The notes: generated by a model from the letters alone, not told the origin. DNA of 64,000 nucleotides from an uncultured Prevotellaceae bacterium (GCA_900313615.1 OMRP01000013.1:1-64000); one strand, 5' to 3'. Positions 46,010 through 55,491 are shown, counted from the first letter of the stretch. Numbers and translations are program-made.

Positions 46010-47680
46010 TTATATTTTCTCTATGTGCAATGTCTGGTCGCAATAGTCAACGACGGCGGGACGGTGGGTGATGAAGATGATGGTGCGGTCGTGCGAAGAC
46101 AATATGTTTTGCAGCAGCTGCCGCTCGGTGTCGGGATCGAGTGCGCTGGTAGCCTCATCGAAGAGCAAGATGGCGCGGTTGCGCAACAAAGCACGTGCTA
46201 TGGCGATACGTTGCGCCTGACCCTCGCTCAGTCCCCCACCCGACTCGGCGCAAGAGGTATCCAAACCATCAGGCAGGTCGAAAACAAAGTCGGCACAACT
46301 CTTATGCAGCGCCTCGCGCATCTGCTGCTCCGTGGCATGTAATTTGCCCAAGCGCAGGTTGTCGCGTATGGTACCACTCATGAGCGTATTGCCCTGCGGC
46401 ACATAGACGAAGTTGCAACGCATACGTGGCGTAAGCGTCTTCGTCTCTTGGCTATTGTATATCTCCACACTACCCTCCTGCGGCCGTAGCAGCGCCAGTA
46501 TCATCCGTACAAGTGTAGTTTTTCCTGAGCCTGTCTCGCCAAGGATTGCCGTGCAACTGCCCGGTTTGAAATCGAAAGTAAGGTGGTCGATAACCTTGCC
46601 TTCTTTCTCTTCATACGCATAACTCACGTCGCGAAAACGCACGCCACAAGGAGCTTTTACGCGGATAGGGTCGCCCTGTTCCTCGAGTGGGTTCTCCTCC
46701 AACTCCATCAGTCGTTCCGCCGCCGTGAACACACTCACGAAGGCCGGCACCAGTTTGGTGAGGTTACGCGCCGGGCCCTGTATCTTGTTCACCAGTTGCA
46801 AGAAAGCCGTCATACCACCAAAAGTGAGCGTATGCTCCGACAAACGGATGGCACTCCACAGGAACGCCACGAGATAACCCAGTGCGAATCCGAAGTTGAG
46901 GATAAGGTTGGAGAATACCGAGAACACCGTGCGTTTCACCACATGGTGACGCAGTTCACTCTGCGTATTCTCCAGCTTATCGACCATGGCACTATCACCT
47001 TCGAGCGTCTTGATGAGCATACGGTTTTGTATCGTCTCCTGAAGGACACTCTGCACCTTACTGTCGCTATCACGCACCTGACGGGTAAGTTGCCGCATCT
47101 TACGGATATATATCTTGCTCACCAACACGAAGATGGGTATGATGGCGATGATGACACATGCCAACATCTTGTCCATGGAGAAGAGGTAAAAGAACGCACC
47201 GAGGAACAATGCCAGTACGGAGAGCGTGCTCGGTATGGTCTCGGTGAGGAATCCCACCACATTGCTCACGTCAATTTCCAAACGGTTGAGCACGTCGCCG
47301 CTATGATGGCTCTCCTTGCCATGCCACTCCGAGCGGAGGATACGGTCGAGCATACGTTGCTGCATGCGGTTTTGCGCACGTATGCCCAAGATGTTGCGCA
47401 CCCAGATGCCCGCGATACTCAGTCCGAAATCGACAAGCACCAAGGCACCCATCAGCGCCACCGCCCAATAGATGGAACCCTCTACATAACCCGAGGCCAC
47501 ATCTATGGCATGTTGTACCGCCCATACCGAAGCCAAGCTGGCGCCCACACCCATCAGGCCGAGAGAAGCATTGATGCTTGCCTGCAGGCGGTTTCCACGC
47601 CATGCGCGCCACAGCCACCGCAATATCTGCTTCGCTGTATATTTGCTGTCAGGAACGCTGAAATATTCTTTGATGCTCAT
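46010..47680 (-). CDS. ABC exporter, fused membrane and ATPase domains
   Basis: 556 residues from the ATG at 47680; an upstream in-frame ATG lies in low-complexity spacer and is rejected. Six membrane helices (~20-310), then an ATPase with Walker A GETGSGKTT, Q-loop YVPQGNTLM, signature GGGLSEGQAQR and Walker B ILLFDEATSALD. It works as a homodimer or with another half-exporter to export lipid, peptide or drug. The substrate is unknown and no partner half-transporter is adjacent. The leader is unusually pyrimidine-rich, with repeated ACTCCT words. Confidence 0.88.
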   Translation of the reverse strand: MSIKEYFSVPDSKYTAKQILRWLWRAWRGNRLQASINASLGLMGVGASLASVWAVQHAIDVASGYVEGSIYWAVALMGALVLVDFGLSIAGIWVRNILGIRAQNRMQQRMLDRILRSEWHGKESHHSGDVLNRLEIDVSNVVGFLTETIPSTLSVLALFLGAFFYLFSMDKMLACVIIAIIPIFVLVSKIYIRKMRQLTRQVRDSDSKVQSVLQETIQNRMLIKTLEGDSAMVDKLENTQSELRHHVVKRTVFSVFSNLILNFGFALGYLVAFLWSAIRLSEHTLTFGGMTAFLQLVNKIQGPARNLTKLVPAFVSVFTAAERLMELEENPLEEQGDPIRVKAPCGVRFRDVSYAYEEKEGKVIDHLTFDFKPGSCTAILGETGSGKTTLVRMILALLRPQEGSVEIYNSQETKTLTPRMRCNFVYVPQGNTLMSGTIRDNLRLGKLHATEQQMREALHKSCADFVFDLPDGLDTSCAESGGGLSEGQAQRIAIARALLRNRAILLFDEATSALDPDTERQLLQNILSSHDRTIIFITHRPAVVDYCDQTLHIEKI

Positions 47681-47785
47681 TATTTTAGGAGTGGAGGAGT
47701 AAAAGGAGTGAAGGAGTTCAGACAATGGCCCGCAGGTCAGTTGTGAATTGTGAATTGTAAAATGTGAATTGAGAATAATGAATAA

Positions 47786-48673
47786 TTATTTTCTCAGGTC
47801 GACGCCCCATTGCATCTTTTCACGGAGTGTCTGGAAATACTTCTGTCCATGTCGTTTGATGATACGGACGGGGTAGGCAGCCTTGCGGATGGTGAGTTTC
47901 GCTCCCTCGTCACATTTCTCGCTACGACCATCGATGGCCACGAGGAACTGGTGTGTGCGGCTTTCCACGCTTATGGATATCTCACAGTCGTCAGGCAACA
48001 CCAATGGCCGCACGTTGAGGCTGTGAGGAGCCACCGGAGTGAGACAGATAACCCCTGCCTGTGGTGCCACAATCGGTCCGCCATTGGATAGCGAATAGGC
48101 CGTGCTTCCTGTAGGCGTGCTCACCACCAGTCCGTCAGCCTGATACGTGGCCAGGTATTCACCATTGACACATGTCCGTATGCTGATCATCGACGCATTG
48201 TCTCGTTTAAGCACCGCTATATCGTTGAGTGCAAAGGGATTGCCAATGATGGGCGCATCGGGACAGTCGGCGCAGAGCACGGCATGTTCCTCGAGCAGAT
48301 ATTCCCCTTTATAGACTGACCGCAATGCCGATTCTATCTCTGCAGGGCTGATGTCGGCGAGGAATCCCAGGCGACCCATGTTCACACCCACGATGGGGAT
48401 GCACTTACTACCCACTCGTGCCGCCGCCTTAAGGAACGTCCCATCGCCCCCCATGGAGATGACGAAATCGGCATCGAAATCGTCTTTCTCAAACACCTCG
48501 CACCCCGGCAAGTCTATATGCTGTTCGCTGGTAAGGAACTTATGGTATTCCTTGTCGATACTCACGCGCGCACCTCGTTCGGAAAGGAACGACAGTACTT
48601 TCTGTATCGACATCGACTTTTTCGCTTGGTATACATTGCCAAAGATGGCGAAGCGTAATTTGCGCTCAGACAT
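47786..48673 (-). CDS. nadK: NAD kinase
   Basis: 295 residues, cytoplasmic. It phosphorylates NAD to NADP with ATP. Key motif SMGGDGTFLKAA (Asp ~76 region), then NMGRLGFLADI, NDIAVLKRD and DGLVVSTPTGSTAYSLSNGGP, all standard for the family. It is transcribed leftward, probably alone; the ABC exporter gene follows 105 bp downstream across repeat-rich spacer. A TACTTTTG box at 48771-48778 on the minus strand may be its promoter, giving a ~90-nt leader. Confidence 0.95.
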   Translation of the reverse strand: MSERKLRFAIFGNVYQAKKSMSIQKVLSFLSERGARVSIDKEYHKFLTSEQHIDLPGCEVFEKDDFDADFVISMGGDGTFLKAAARVGSKCIPIVGVNMGRLGFLADISPAEIESALRSVYKGEYLLEEHAVLCADCPDAPIIGNPFALNDIAVLKRDNASMISIRTCVNGEYLATYQADGLVVSTPTGSTAYSLSNGGPIVAPQAGVICLTPVAPHSLNVRPLVLPDDCEISISVESRTHQFLVAIDGRSEKCDEGAKLTIRKAAYPVRIIKRHGQKYFQTLREKMQWGVDLRK

Positions 48674-48738
48674 GGCTATTTACTTTGATTTTATGAATCT
48701 TTATGCTTCTTGTGGGATGATAAATGCGAAAAAAAACG

Positions 48739-48778
48739 TACTTTTGCATCAGCATCGTCCACATTTGATGCAAAAGTA
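48739..48778. promoter_or_regulatory. overlapping face-to-face promoters of nadK and the DJ-1/PfpI gene
   Basis: A 13-bp perfect inverted repeat, TACTTTTGCATCA (48739-48751) and its complement (48766-48778), presents a TAnnTTTG box on each strand pointing inward. Transcripts from both would overlap. Neither has a clear TTTG at -33. Confidence 0.5.
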
Positions 48779-48808
48779 AGGTTTTTCATTGACATACGGA
48801 AAAATATC

Positions 48809-49372
48809 ATGGCAAAAGTATATGAATTTCTCGCCACGGGCTTTGAGGAGTTGGAAGCCCTGGCACCCGTCGACATTCTCCGTCGTGGCGGACAGGAAGT
48901 TATAACAGTGAGCGTGACGGGCAGTCTGTTCGTTGAGTCATCACATGGGGTAACGGTCAAGGCCGATCAATTATTTGAGGACACCGACCTTGGTGATGCC
49001 GACCTGTTACTATTACCCGGTGGCATGCCTGGCTCGAAGAACCTCAATGTCCACGAAGGAGTGAGGGCAGCACTGACATCCCATGCCGCCAAAAAGGGAC
49101 TCATCGGTGCCATCTGCGCCGCTCCCATGGTACTCGGTTCATTGGGTTTGTTACAAGGTAGACGTGCCACCTGTTCACCTGGTTTTGAGATATACCTCAC
49201 CGGTGCTGAATACACGGCAGAGTTGGTTACTGAAGACGGCAATATCATCACTGGCGAAGGTCCTGCTGCTTCGATGCCCTACGCCTATGCGTTGCTCGCC
49301 CGTTTCATCGATGAGCAAGCGGTAACCACCCTGAAGGGAAAGATGCAATTCTTGCATCTGATGGAGGGGTGA
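48809..49372 (+). CDS. DJ-1/PfpI family protein (ThiJ-like)
   Basis: 187 residues from the ATG at 48809, chosen because the longer frame would cross the promoter. It has the DJ-1 fold: AKVYEFLATGFEELEAL, LLLPGGMPGS, and the nucleophile elbow GAICAAPMVLG (Cys ~100 region). Members act as deglycases, chaperones or redox sensors; Bacteroidales annotate it as 4-methyl-5-thiazole monophosphate biosynthesis protein, which is not demonstrated. It stands between nadK and recG and appears monocistronic. Confidence 0.88.
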   Translation: MAKVYEFLATGFEELEALAPVDILRRGGQEVITVSVTGSLFVESSHGVTVKADQLFEDTDLGDADLLLLPGGMPGSKNLNVHEGVRAALTSHAAKKGLIGAICAAPMVLGSLGLLQGRRATCSPGFEIYLTGAEYTAELVTEDGNIITGEGPAASMPYAYALLARFIDEQAVTTLKGKMQFLHLMEG

Positions 49373-49498
49373 GATAAAAGGGGCAAGAGAAGGGGCAAGG
49401 GGCAAGGAGCAAGAGAATACTCTGCTGTCCATTTAATTTATAAAAGCCTTAGAAAATTTAGGTATCCCAGGAAAGCCAAATAATAAAATAACTCTCGA

Positions 49499-51601
49499 AT
49501 GCTCGACGTATTAGCACAGGATGTGATGTACGTTCCCGGCGTGGGACCGAAAAAGAAGGAATTGTTGAGTCGTGAGCTCAACATCCAGACTTTTGGCGAC
49601 TTGCTGGAATATTACCCTTACAAATACGTTGACAGGAGTCGCATCTATAGTAGCCAAGAGCTGTCGGCGGATATGCCTTTTGTCCAATTGAAGGGCAAGA
49701 TTCTCAGTTTCGAGCAGTTCGAGATGGGTCCACGGAAAAAACGAGTGGTAGCCCACTTTTACGATGGTCATGGTCCTGTTGTCGACTTGGTGTGGTTCGC
49801 CGGCACCCACTATGTGATGAAAAGCTACCAGGTGCAAACAGAATACATCGTTTTCGGCAAGCCCACCGTTTATGGCGGTCGTTTCCAGATAGCCCATCCC
49901 GAGATTGAGAAGGCGACAGAGTTGCAACTTGACGAGATGGGCATGCAGCCTTATTACGTGACCACGGAGAAGATGAAGAACGCCGGGTTTACATCGCGCA
50001 CCGTGGAAAAGATTGTCACGAACCTATTAGCACGCCTCACACAACCCCTGCCCGAGACCTTGCCTCCCTTCATCACCGAGCGGCTGCACCTAGTGTCGCG
50101 CGACACCGCTTTCCGCCATGTGCACTATCCCCATAACGTGGCAGAGATGCAGGCCGCCCGTCTGCGTCTGAAGTTCGAGGAGTTGTTCTACGTGCAGTTG
50201 AACATCTTACGATACGCCAGTGACCACCGCCGTAAATACCGCGGTTTCATTTTCTCACAGATAGGGTCATTGTTCAACGGGTTCTATTACGACCACCTTC
50301 CCTTCCCCCTGACCAACGCACAGAAACGCGTGGTACGCGAGATACGTCAGGATGTGGGTAGCGGCCGCCAGATGAACCGCCTGTTGCAAGGCGACGTGGG
50401 CAGTGGCAAGACTCTTGTTGCCCTGCTCTCGATGCTCATTGCCCTCGACAACGGTTACCAAGCCTGTATCATGGCTCCCACGGAGATACTGGCTGAGCAG
50501 CATTTAGCCACCCTACGCGAGTTTGTTGGCGACATGGATATCCGTATCGAGTTGCTCACGGGCGTCGTCAAGGGCAAGCGCCGACAGGCCGTCCTCGACG
50601 GTCTGATTGACGGGTCGGTGAATATCCTCGTGGGCACGCACGCCATCATCGAAGATGGTGTGATGTTTCAACGTCTTGGCCTCGCCGTCATCGACGAGCA
50701 GCACCGTTTCGGCGTGGCCCAACGAGCCAAACTGTGGAGCAAGAGCACCAACCCACCCCATATTCTCGTGATGACAGCCACGCCCATTCCACGCACCTTG
50801 GCCATGACCATCTATGGCGACCTCGACGTGAGTGTCATTGACGAGTTGCCCCCTGGCCGTAAGCCCGTGGAAACCATTCACCGTTACGACAACCAACTCG
50901 GCAGTCTCTACGAGAGTATCCGTCGACAGATAAGGGCTGGCAGACAGGCCTATATCGTCTTCCCTCTCATCAAGGAGAGCGAGAAAAGCGACCTAAAAAA
51001 CTTGGAGGAAGGTTTTGAAGCATTGACAGAAGTGTTTGCAGAGTTCCACCTGAGCAAGGTCCACGGCAAGATGAAACCCAAGGACAAAGAGGAAGAGATG
51101 CAACGGTTCCTCGCTGGCGAGACACAGATTCTCGTGGCAACTACGGTCATTGAGGTCGGTGTCAACGTGCCCAATGCCTCGGTGATGGTTATCCTCGACG
51201 CCCAGCGTTTCGGACTGTCGCAGTTGCACCAGTTACGCGGCCGTGTGGGACGCGGCGCCGACCAGTCATACTGCATCCTCGTAACGAACCACAAACTGAG
51301 CAAGGAGACCGCCCGTCGCATCGACATCATGTGTGACACCAACGATGGTTTCGAGATAGCCGAGGCCGACTTGAAATTGCGCGGCCCCGGTGACCTGGAG
51401 GGGACGCAACAGAGCGGCATCGCCTTCGACCTGAAGATTGCCGACATAGCACGCGACGGCCAGATTGTGCAACTGGCCCGCGACGAAGCCCAGAAAATTA
51501 TTGATGACGACCCCACATGTGAGAAACAAACGTATGCTATGCTTTGGAACAGGCTGACCGAACTACGGAAGACCAATATCAACTGGGCAGCGATTTCTTG
51601 A
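49499..51601 (+). CDS. recG: ATP-dependent DNA helicase RecG
   Basis: 700 residues. It remodels stalled replication forks and Holliday junctions. An N-terminal wedge/OB domain (YVPGVGPKKKELLSRELNI, then VQLKGKILSFEQF) precedes superfamily 2 motifs: Walker A GDVGSGKT (~298-305), VIDEQHRFGV (~400), TATPIPRTL, and motif VI QLRGRVGRG. C-terminal DLKLRGPGDLEGTQQSG is a RecG hallmark. It starts with ATG preceded by a weak ribosome site and ends in a hairpin with a T-run at 51636-51681. Confidence 0.95.
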   Translation: MLDVLAQDVMYVPGVGPKKKELLSRELNIQTFGDLLEYYPYKYVDRSRIYSSQELSADMPFVQLKGKILSFEQFEMGPRKKRVVAHFYDGHGPVVDLVWFAGTHYVMKSYQVQTEYIVFGKPTVYGGRFQIAHPEIEKATELQLDEMGMQPYYVTTEKMKNAGFTSRTVEKIVTNLLARLTQPLPETLPPFITERLHLVSRDTAFRHVHYPHNVAEMQAARLRLKFEELFYVQLNILRYASDHRRKYRGFIFSQIGSLFNGFYYDHLPFPLTNAQKRVVREIRQDVGSGRQMNRLLQGDVGSGKTLVALLSMLIALDNGYQACIMAPTEILAEQHLATLREFVGDMDIRIELLTGVVKGKRRQAVLDGLIDGSVNILVGTHAIIEDGVMFQRLGLAVIDEQHRFGVAQRAKLWSKSTNPPHILVMTATPIPRTLAMTIYGDLDVSVIDELPPGRKPVETIHRYDNQLGSLYESIRRQIRAGRQAYIVFPLIKESEKSDLKNLEEGFEALTEVFAEFHLSKVHGKMKPKDKEEEMQRFLAGETQILVATTVIEVGVNVPNASVMVILDAQRFGLSQLHQLRGRVGRGADQSYCILVTNHKLSKETARRIDIMCDTNDGFEIAEADLKLRGPGDLEGTQQSGIAFDLKIADIARDGQIVQLARDEAQKIIDDDPTCEKQTYAMLWNRLTELRKTNINWAAIS

Positions 51602-51635
51602 AAATTGAAGATTGAAGATTAAAGATTACGAAGAC

Positions 51636-51681
51636 TTTGAAACTGATTGACAGAGGTTTAGTCTTGGAGTTTCAAACTTTT
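51636..51681 (+). terminator. terminator of recG
   Basis: TTTGAAACT (51636-51644) pairs with AGTTTCAAA (51668-51676), followed by CTTTTT. AAGACT / AGTCTT in the same stretch could pair instead, so two alternative folds exist. Confidence 0.6.
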
Positions 51682-51752
51682 TAACAACCCCTTTTGAGTG
51701 TTAAGATGACAATAAAAACTGTTAATTGCCCTTTTTTCCCATTTATTATCCC

Positions 51753-51760
51753 TACCTTTG
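51753..51760 (+). promoter_or_regulatory. -7 box of the M23/LysM peptidase gene
   Basis: TACCTTTG matches TAnnTTTG. Transcription would start near 51764, giving a ~100-nt leader with an AAAGGAG ribosome site (51856-51862) before the ATG at 51864. Confidence 0.6.
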
Positions 51761-51863
51761 CAGCGGAAAAGTAAAATAGTTGGTTACAATTTGTTTTTCG
51801 CCGAGCTATTTTATCAGTACAAAACGCGACAAGACTATTCGCTTAAACCCTAATCAAAGGAGT

Positions 51864-52814
51864 ATGCATTTGAACAAAAACATAAAGAATTTATTTTTTG
51901 CCGTAGTCATGACAATGGCTGCCGCACCAGTGATGGGCCAGGATCTTTTAGCACGTCAGGCCCCAGTAGACAAAAAGATGAGAGCCGTAGACACCCTCGC
52001 CCTCCAGAGCATCACCGCCCGTGAGGAAACGGAGTCACCCGCCTCAGCCCTCTATCATGATTGGGATAACCGCTATGCCCACAAGGAGACTGCGCTTCCC
52101 AACGAATACCGCATCGACCTTCGCGGATTCTGCATGCCTACCCCGAGCCGCGTCATCACCTCTAATTTCGGTGCCCGTTGGGGACGTATGCATAAAGGTC
52201 TTGACATCAAAGTATATATTGGCGACACTATCCGCGCCGCTTTCTCTGGCAAGGTTCGTGTTGTGAGATATGAAGCCAAAGGATATGGCAACTATGTTGT
52301 CATCCGTCACCACAATGGTTTGGAAACCATCTATGGTCACATGTCGAAGCACCTCGTTAGAGAGAACCAGGTGGTTCGCGCCGGTGATCCCATCGGTTTG
52401 GGAGGCAACACTGGCCGTAGCACCGGTTCGCACCTGCACTTCGAGACCCGTCTGTGTGGTGTGGCTTTGAACCCCGCCCTGTTCTTCGACTTCAAGGCAC
52501 AGGACGTTACTGGCGACTTCTACACCTTCCGCAAGAGCACCATCGACCGTGAGTCAGCCGAGGCCACCCGCATGCGCGGCAAGAATGATGGCAATGGCTA
52601 CACCGCCGAGGATGTAAGAGGCAAGGCTACAGCGAGTACTTCGCGCCAGCAGTCAGAATACACTGGTTCGGTGCGTTACCACAAGGTGGAAACCGGCGAG
52701 ACCGTATACAGCATCGCCCGCAAGCGTGGTGTCAGCGTTGAAACACTGGTGAAACTCAACCATTTGGGCGAGAACATGCGTGTTCGTCCAGGACAGATTC
52801 TCCGCTATTCATAA
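51864..52814 (+). CDS. secreted M23 (LytM) endopeptidase with C-terminal LysM domain
   Basis: 316 residues; signal peptide about 1-24 (AAPVMGQD). The start at 51864 follows AAAGGAG; the longer frame lacks a ribosome site. Zinc site: HKGLD (His ~111, Asp ~115) and HLHFE (His ~190-192), so the enzyme should be active rather than a degenerate LytM. The C-terminal LysM (HKVETGETVYSIARKRGVS) binds peptidoglycan. It cuts cross-bridges in wall remodelling or cell division. It ends with a clear terminator. Confidence 0.92.
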   Translation: MHLNKNIKNLFFAVVMTMAAAPVMGQDLLARQAPVDKKMRAVDTLALQSITAREETESPASALYHDWDNRYAHKETALPNEYRIDLRGFCMPTPSRVITSNFGARWGRMHKGLDIKVYIGDTIRAAFSGKVRVVRYEAKGYGNYVVIRHHNGLETIYGHMSKHLVRENQVVRAGDPIGLGGNTGRSTGSHLHFETRLCGVALNPALFFDFKAQDVTGDFYTFRKSTIDRESAEATRMRGKNDGNGYTAEDVRGKATASTSRQQSEYTGSVRYHKVETGETVYSIARKRGVSVETLVKLNHLGENMRVRPGQILRYS

Positions 52815-52850
52815 GCATTCATAACCCCACCTCAATATCCCCCAAGAAAT

Positions 52851-52880
52851 AGGCGCCGGAAACGATTTGTTCCGACGCCT
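52851..52880. terminator. terminator after the M23/LysM peptidase gene
   Basis: An 11-bp stem with one mismatch (52851-52861 with 52870-52880) and an 8-nt loop, followed by TTCTTTT. It lies between convergent genes and may serve both. Confidence 0.8.
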
Positions 52881-52909
52881 TTCTTTTATCTTATCTTCCC
52901 AGATAATCA

Positions 52910-53209
52910 TTATCTTTTCATGGTTGCCTGACCTTGCGGTGCACGAGGACTTGTCGATGATGAAGGTCTTCTGCTCGAACCAAATTTCTTGCCTATGGCA
53001 CTCTGTGCCGGTTGGTTCTGAACTTGTCTTTGCGACGCTTCTCTTTGCGCTGTGGGAGCCACGCGCATATCCCTTGATTGAGGACGTTCAGACTTTTGTG
53101 TTTTTACGCCACTTGCAGTGGAAGGTGTTCTCGTTACAGCTTGGGCTGACGCTTGGGTAGCAAATCCAAAGGCGGCTACCATCACCAATGATAAGAATAT
53201 TTTTTTCAT
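52910..53209 (-). CDS. small basic secreted protein, function unknown
   Basis: 99 residues. A standard signal peptide (MKKIFLSLVMVAAFGFATQASAQ split at SAQ-A) leads a ~76-residue mature part rich in Gln, Ser, Arg and Pro, without Cys and probably disordered. I recognise no domain. The reading frame is supported by the signal peptide, a start codon near GAGTTTATGAG-type spacer repeats, and a terminator at its 3' side. It could be a periplasmic or surface peptide; no neighbour suggests a role. Confidence 0.6.
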   Translation of the reverse strand: MKKIFLSLVMVAAFGFATQASAQAVTRTPSTASGVKTQKSERPQSRDMRVAPTAQREASQRQVQNQPAQSAIGKKFGSSRRPSSSTSPRAPQGQATMKR

Positions 53210-53260
53210 GAGGTTGTGAGTTTATGGGTTTGTAAGTTTATGAGTTTATAAGTTTATGAG

Positions 53261-54040
53261 TTATTTTATGAATTTGCGTATCACGAACCATGCGTGCATG
53301 CATACCGTTGAAATCCATCCGTAGTGGTGGCACATCACGCGGAAACGCTCTTTTAACGACTCCTTATGATGTTTGGTGGTCTGTCCCTCCTCCAAATAAT
53401 TGGCAACGATAGCATTGACGGGCAATAGGTCAAGTTCCCTTCGCTGCACCTCCTTCATCACACGGATACACCAATCCACATCCGCCGAGAAACGGTAACG
53501 CGTATCGTAGGTCACCCCTTTTGCCACATCAGCCCTTGCGTAAAAGGCTTGGTGGCACACCAGCATACCCTTCCGGAATGAGCGCCACGTGAGTTTTTTG
53601 GGTGGACGGAGCCGACGATGGTATAGAAACTGTCCGTCGGGGCCCACGATATCCGTGTCGCCGTAAACCACGCCCGGCATATCACCATCACCAGCGCCCA
53701 TGGCCACAGCCGCAATGTGCTCCAATGTATCGGCGTCAGGCAGTCTGTCGCCCGCATTGAGGAAACAGACATATTCACCCGTCACACGCGCCAGTCCTTT
53801 GTTCATGGCATCGTAGATTCCCTTGTCGGGTTCTGACAGGATGATCACATTATGGCCATTGTCAGCCTCATCCGATTGGCGTTTATACGCTTGCACCCTG
53901 GCGAGGGTACCGTCCGTAGAAGCGCCATCGATGATGATATGCTCCACATTTTCGTATGTCTGCCGCATCACGCTTTCCAGGGTAGGACCGATCACATCGT
54001 CCGCCTGGAAGGTGATGGTGACGAGACTGATGCAAATCAT
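53261..54040 (-). CDS. family 2 glycosyltransferase
   Basis: 259 residues, cytoplasmic, with GT-A fold: SLVTITFQADDVIGPTLESV at the N-terminus, IIDGASTDGT, DKGIYDAMNKGL, CFLNAGDRL (the metal-binding DxD position reads NAGD) and YGDTDIVG. It resembles WcaA/WbbL-like sugar transferases for exopolysaccharide or LPS. Its ATG overlaps the stop of the preceding GT4 gene by 4 bp, so the two act in one pathway. The sugar is unknown. Confidence 0.88.
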   Translation of the reverse strand: MICISLVTITFQADDVIGPTLESVMRQTYENVEHIIIDGASTDGTLARVQAYKRQSDEADNGHNVIILSEPDKGIYDAMNKGLARVTGEYVCFLNAGDRLPDADTLEHIAAVAMGAGDGDMPGVVYGDTDIVGPDGQFLYHRRLRPPKKLTWRSFRKGMLVCHQAFYARADVAKGVTYDTRYRFSADVDWCIRVMKEVQRRELDLLPVNAIVANYLEEGQTTKHHKESLKERFRVMCHHYGWISTVCMHAWFVIRKFIK

Positions 54041-55311
54041 ATCTTATAATCCTTGTATGCCATCGCCTGGTTGTACACCTCGATATACCTCAGGGCCACA
54101 TTGTGCTGGGAATAATTCTGCACCACCTTGCGCAGCGCCTCGTCGGAAAGCGACTGATAGTCGGCCTCTTCCAAACACCAATATATGCCCGCTGCCAAAT
54201 CGGCGGAATTGCGATACTCAGCCACATATCCGTTTTTCTGGTGGTCAATCTCTTCAGGAATACCACCCGTCTTGAATCCCACGCAGGGCACACCGCAAGC
54301 CAACGCCTCCATAATAGTGTTGGGCAGGTTATCCTCCAAAGACGGCAGCACAAAGAGGTCGGCGGCGTTGTACACATCCACTATTTTCTTCTCATCGTTG
54401 ATATATCCCAACGGGTAAACCGGCAAACGGAGATGGTTGCCGAAGTCCTCGGAATGTCCACCCATGATGGCGATAACCGTGTTATCCTTCATTTCGGGAT
54501 GGTCGTGTATCAGTTTATCCACAGCCTCAATCATGAAGTCCATGCCTTTGCGTCGTTCCGTCACTCGTTGCGACACAAAGAGAATAATACGCTTGTCAAG
54601 CGGCAATCCCACCTGATGACGCGCCTCTTGCTTGTCTTTGCGGCAGAACACATGCGTATCTATGGGATTGGGGATATTATAGATATGCTGGCCGGTGAGC
54701 AGTGCGCTTTTCTTCGCCTGTCCCTCCAGCCAACGGCTACATGCCACGAAGGAGATATGCTGTCCATCGAGCATGGCCTTCTTACGTTTCCACACTTGGT
54801 TGGCCAGGTCTTTGCGTGAGCCCTCTCCTGGCAGGAAGCGACAGTTACGGCAGACGTTGGCAAAAGCCATACAACCGTGTGGGTAATGGCAAATGGCCGT
54901 TGCGGGCCACGCATCGTGCATCGTCCAGACTACAGGTTTTCCCGACAGCAAAATCTTCCGGATATTGTTCAGTGAGAGCATTCCTTGGTTGATCCAACTC
55001 AGGTGAATGATATCGGCCTCTTTGAACTCGCGCAACGTGGTGATATCATACCCCGTATTGGCGATGTCGATATCAAATAGGTTTTTGCGCGAAAAATGCA
55101 GCTTTTTATATATGGACCACCGTTCCCACAAGAAATTCCACTGTGAGCGCAGCGTCTGTTTAAACCCAACCACGGTAATGTTGTCCGTTTCTTTATCTCG
55201 CACCAGCATTTTGGCTTTCACGCCATTGTTGTTGAGTGCCTCCATCAATCGGTTGGCCGCCACTGCCGCACCACCGGTCTTCTCACTTGTACTTACGATT
55301 AGAACTCTCAT
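54037..55311 (-). CDS. family 4 (GT-B) glycosyltransferase
   Basis: 424 residues from the ATG at 55311, chosen because it follows a promoter with TATCTTTG at 55335-55342, whereas an upstream ATG lies beyond it. N-terminal MRVLIVSTSEKTGGAAVAANRL and C-terminal ADLFVLPSLEDNLPNTIMEALACGVPCVGFKTGG (E-x7-E motif) define GT4 retaining enzymes. HDAWPATAICHYPHGC with nearby Cys residues is shared by Bacteroidetes homologues. With the overlapping GT2 gene it probably adds sugars to a surface glycan. No other polysaccharide genes adjoin. Confidence 0.88.
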   Translation of the reverse strand: MRVLIVSTSEKTGGAAVAANRLMEALNNNGVKAKMLVRDKETDNITVVGFKQTLRSQWNFLWERWSIYKKLHFSRKNLFDIDIANTGYDITTLREFKEADIIHLSWINQGMLSLNNIRKILLSGKPVVWTMHDAWPATAICHYPHGCMAFANVCRNCRFLPGEGSRKDLANQVWKRKKAMLDGQHISFVACSRWLEGQAKKSALLTGQHIYNIPNPIDTHVFCRKDKQEARHQVGLPLDKRIILFVSQRVTERRKGMDFMIEAVDKLIHDHPEMKDNTVIAIMGGHSEDFGNHLRLPVYPLGYINDEKKIVDVYNAADLFVLPSLEDNLPNTIMEALACGVPCVGFKTGGIPEEIDHQKNGYVAEYRNSADLAAGIYWCLEEADYQSLSDEALRKVVQNYSQHNVALRYIEVYNQAMAYKDYKI

Positions 55312-55334
55312 TGTAGTCAAAAATAATGATAGCA

Positions 55335-55365
55335 CAAAGATACAGTAATTTCCATGTAAAACAAA
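55335..55365 (-). promoter_or_regulatory. promoter of the GT4-GT2 operon
   Basis: On the minus strand TTTG (55362-55365), 19 bp, TATCTTTG (55335-55342), 24 bp before the ATG at 55311. Confidence 0.75.
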
Positions 55366-55457
55366 GAAAAGTAACAAAAAAAGTGACTGTTTGCGCACAC
55401 AGCAATTGATTTAAATCAAGAAAAGGGCAAAAAATTACGAATTTTAGGCTATAAGTA

Positions 55458-55488
55458 TTGACAAGGGCTTCAAAATGTTGTACCTTTG
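55458..55488 (+). promoter_or_regulatory. promoter of the candidate small RNA
   Basis: TTG (55458-55460), 20 bp, TACCTTTG (55481-55488), pointing right, where no protein gene follows on the plus strand. Confidence 0.6.
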
Positions 55489-55491
55489 CAT

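Noticed and set aside
46583..47746. 387-codon plus-strand open frame opposite the ABC exporter
   Set aside because: Shadow frame: the minus strand has complete Walker and signature motifs.
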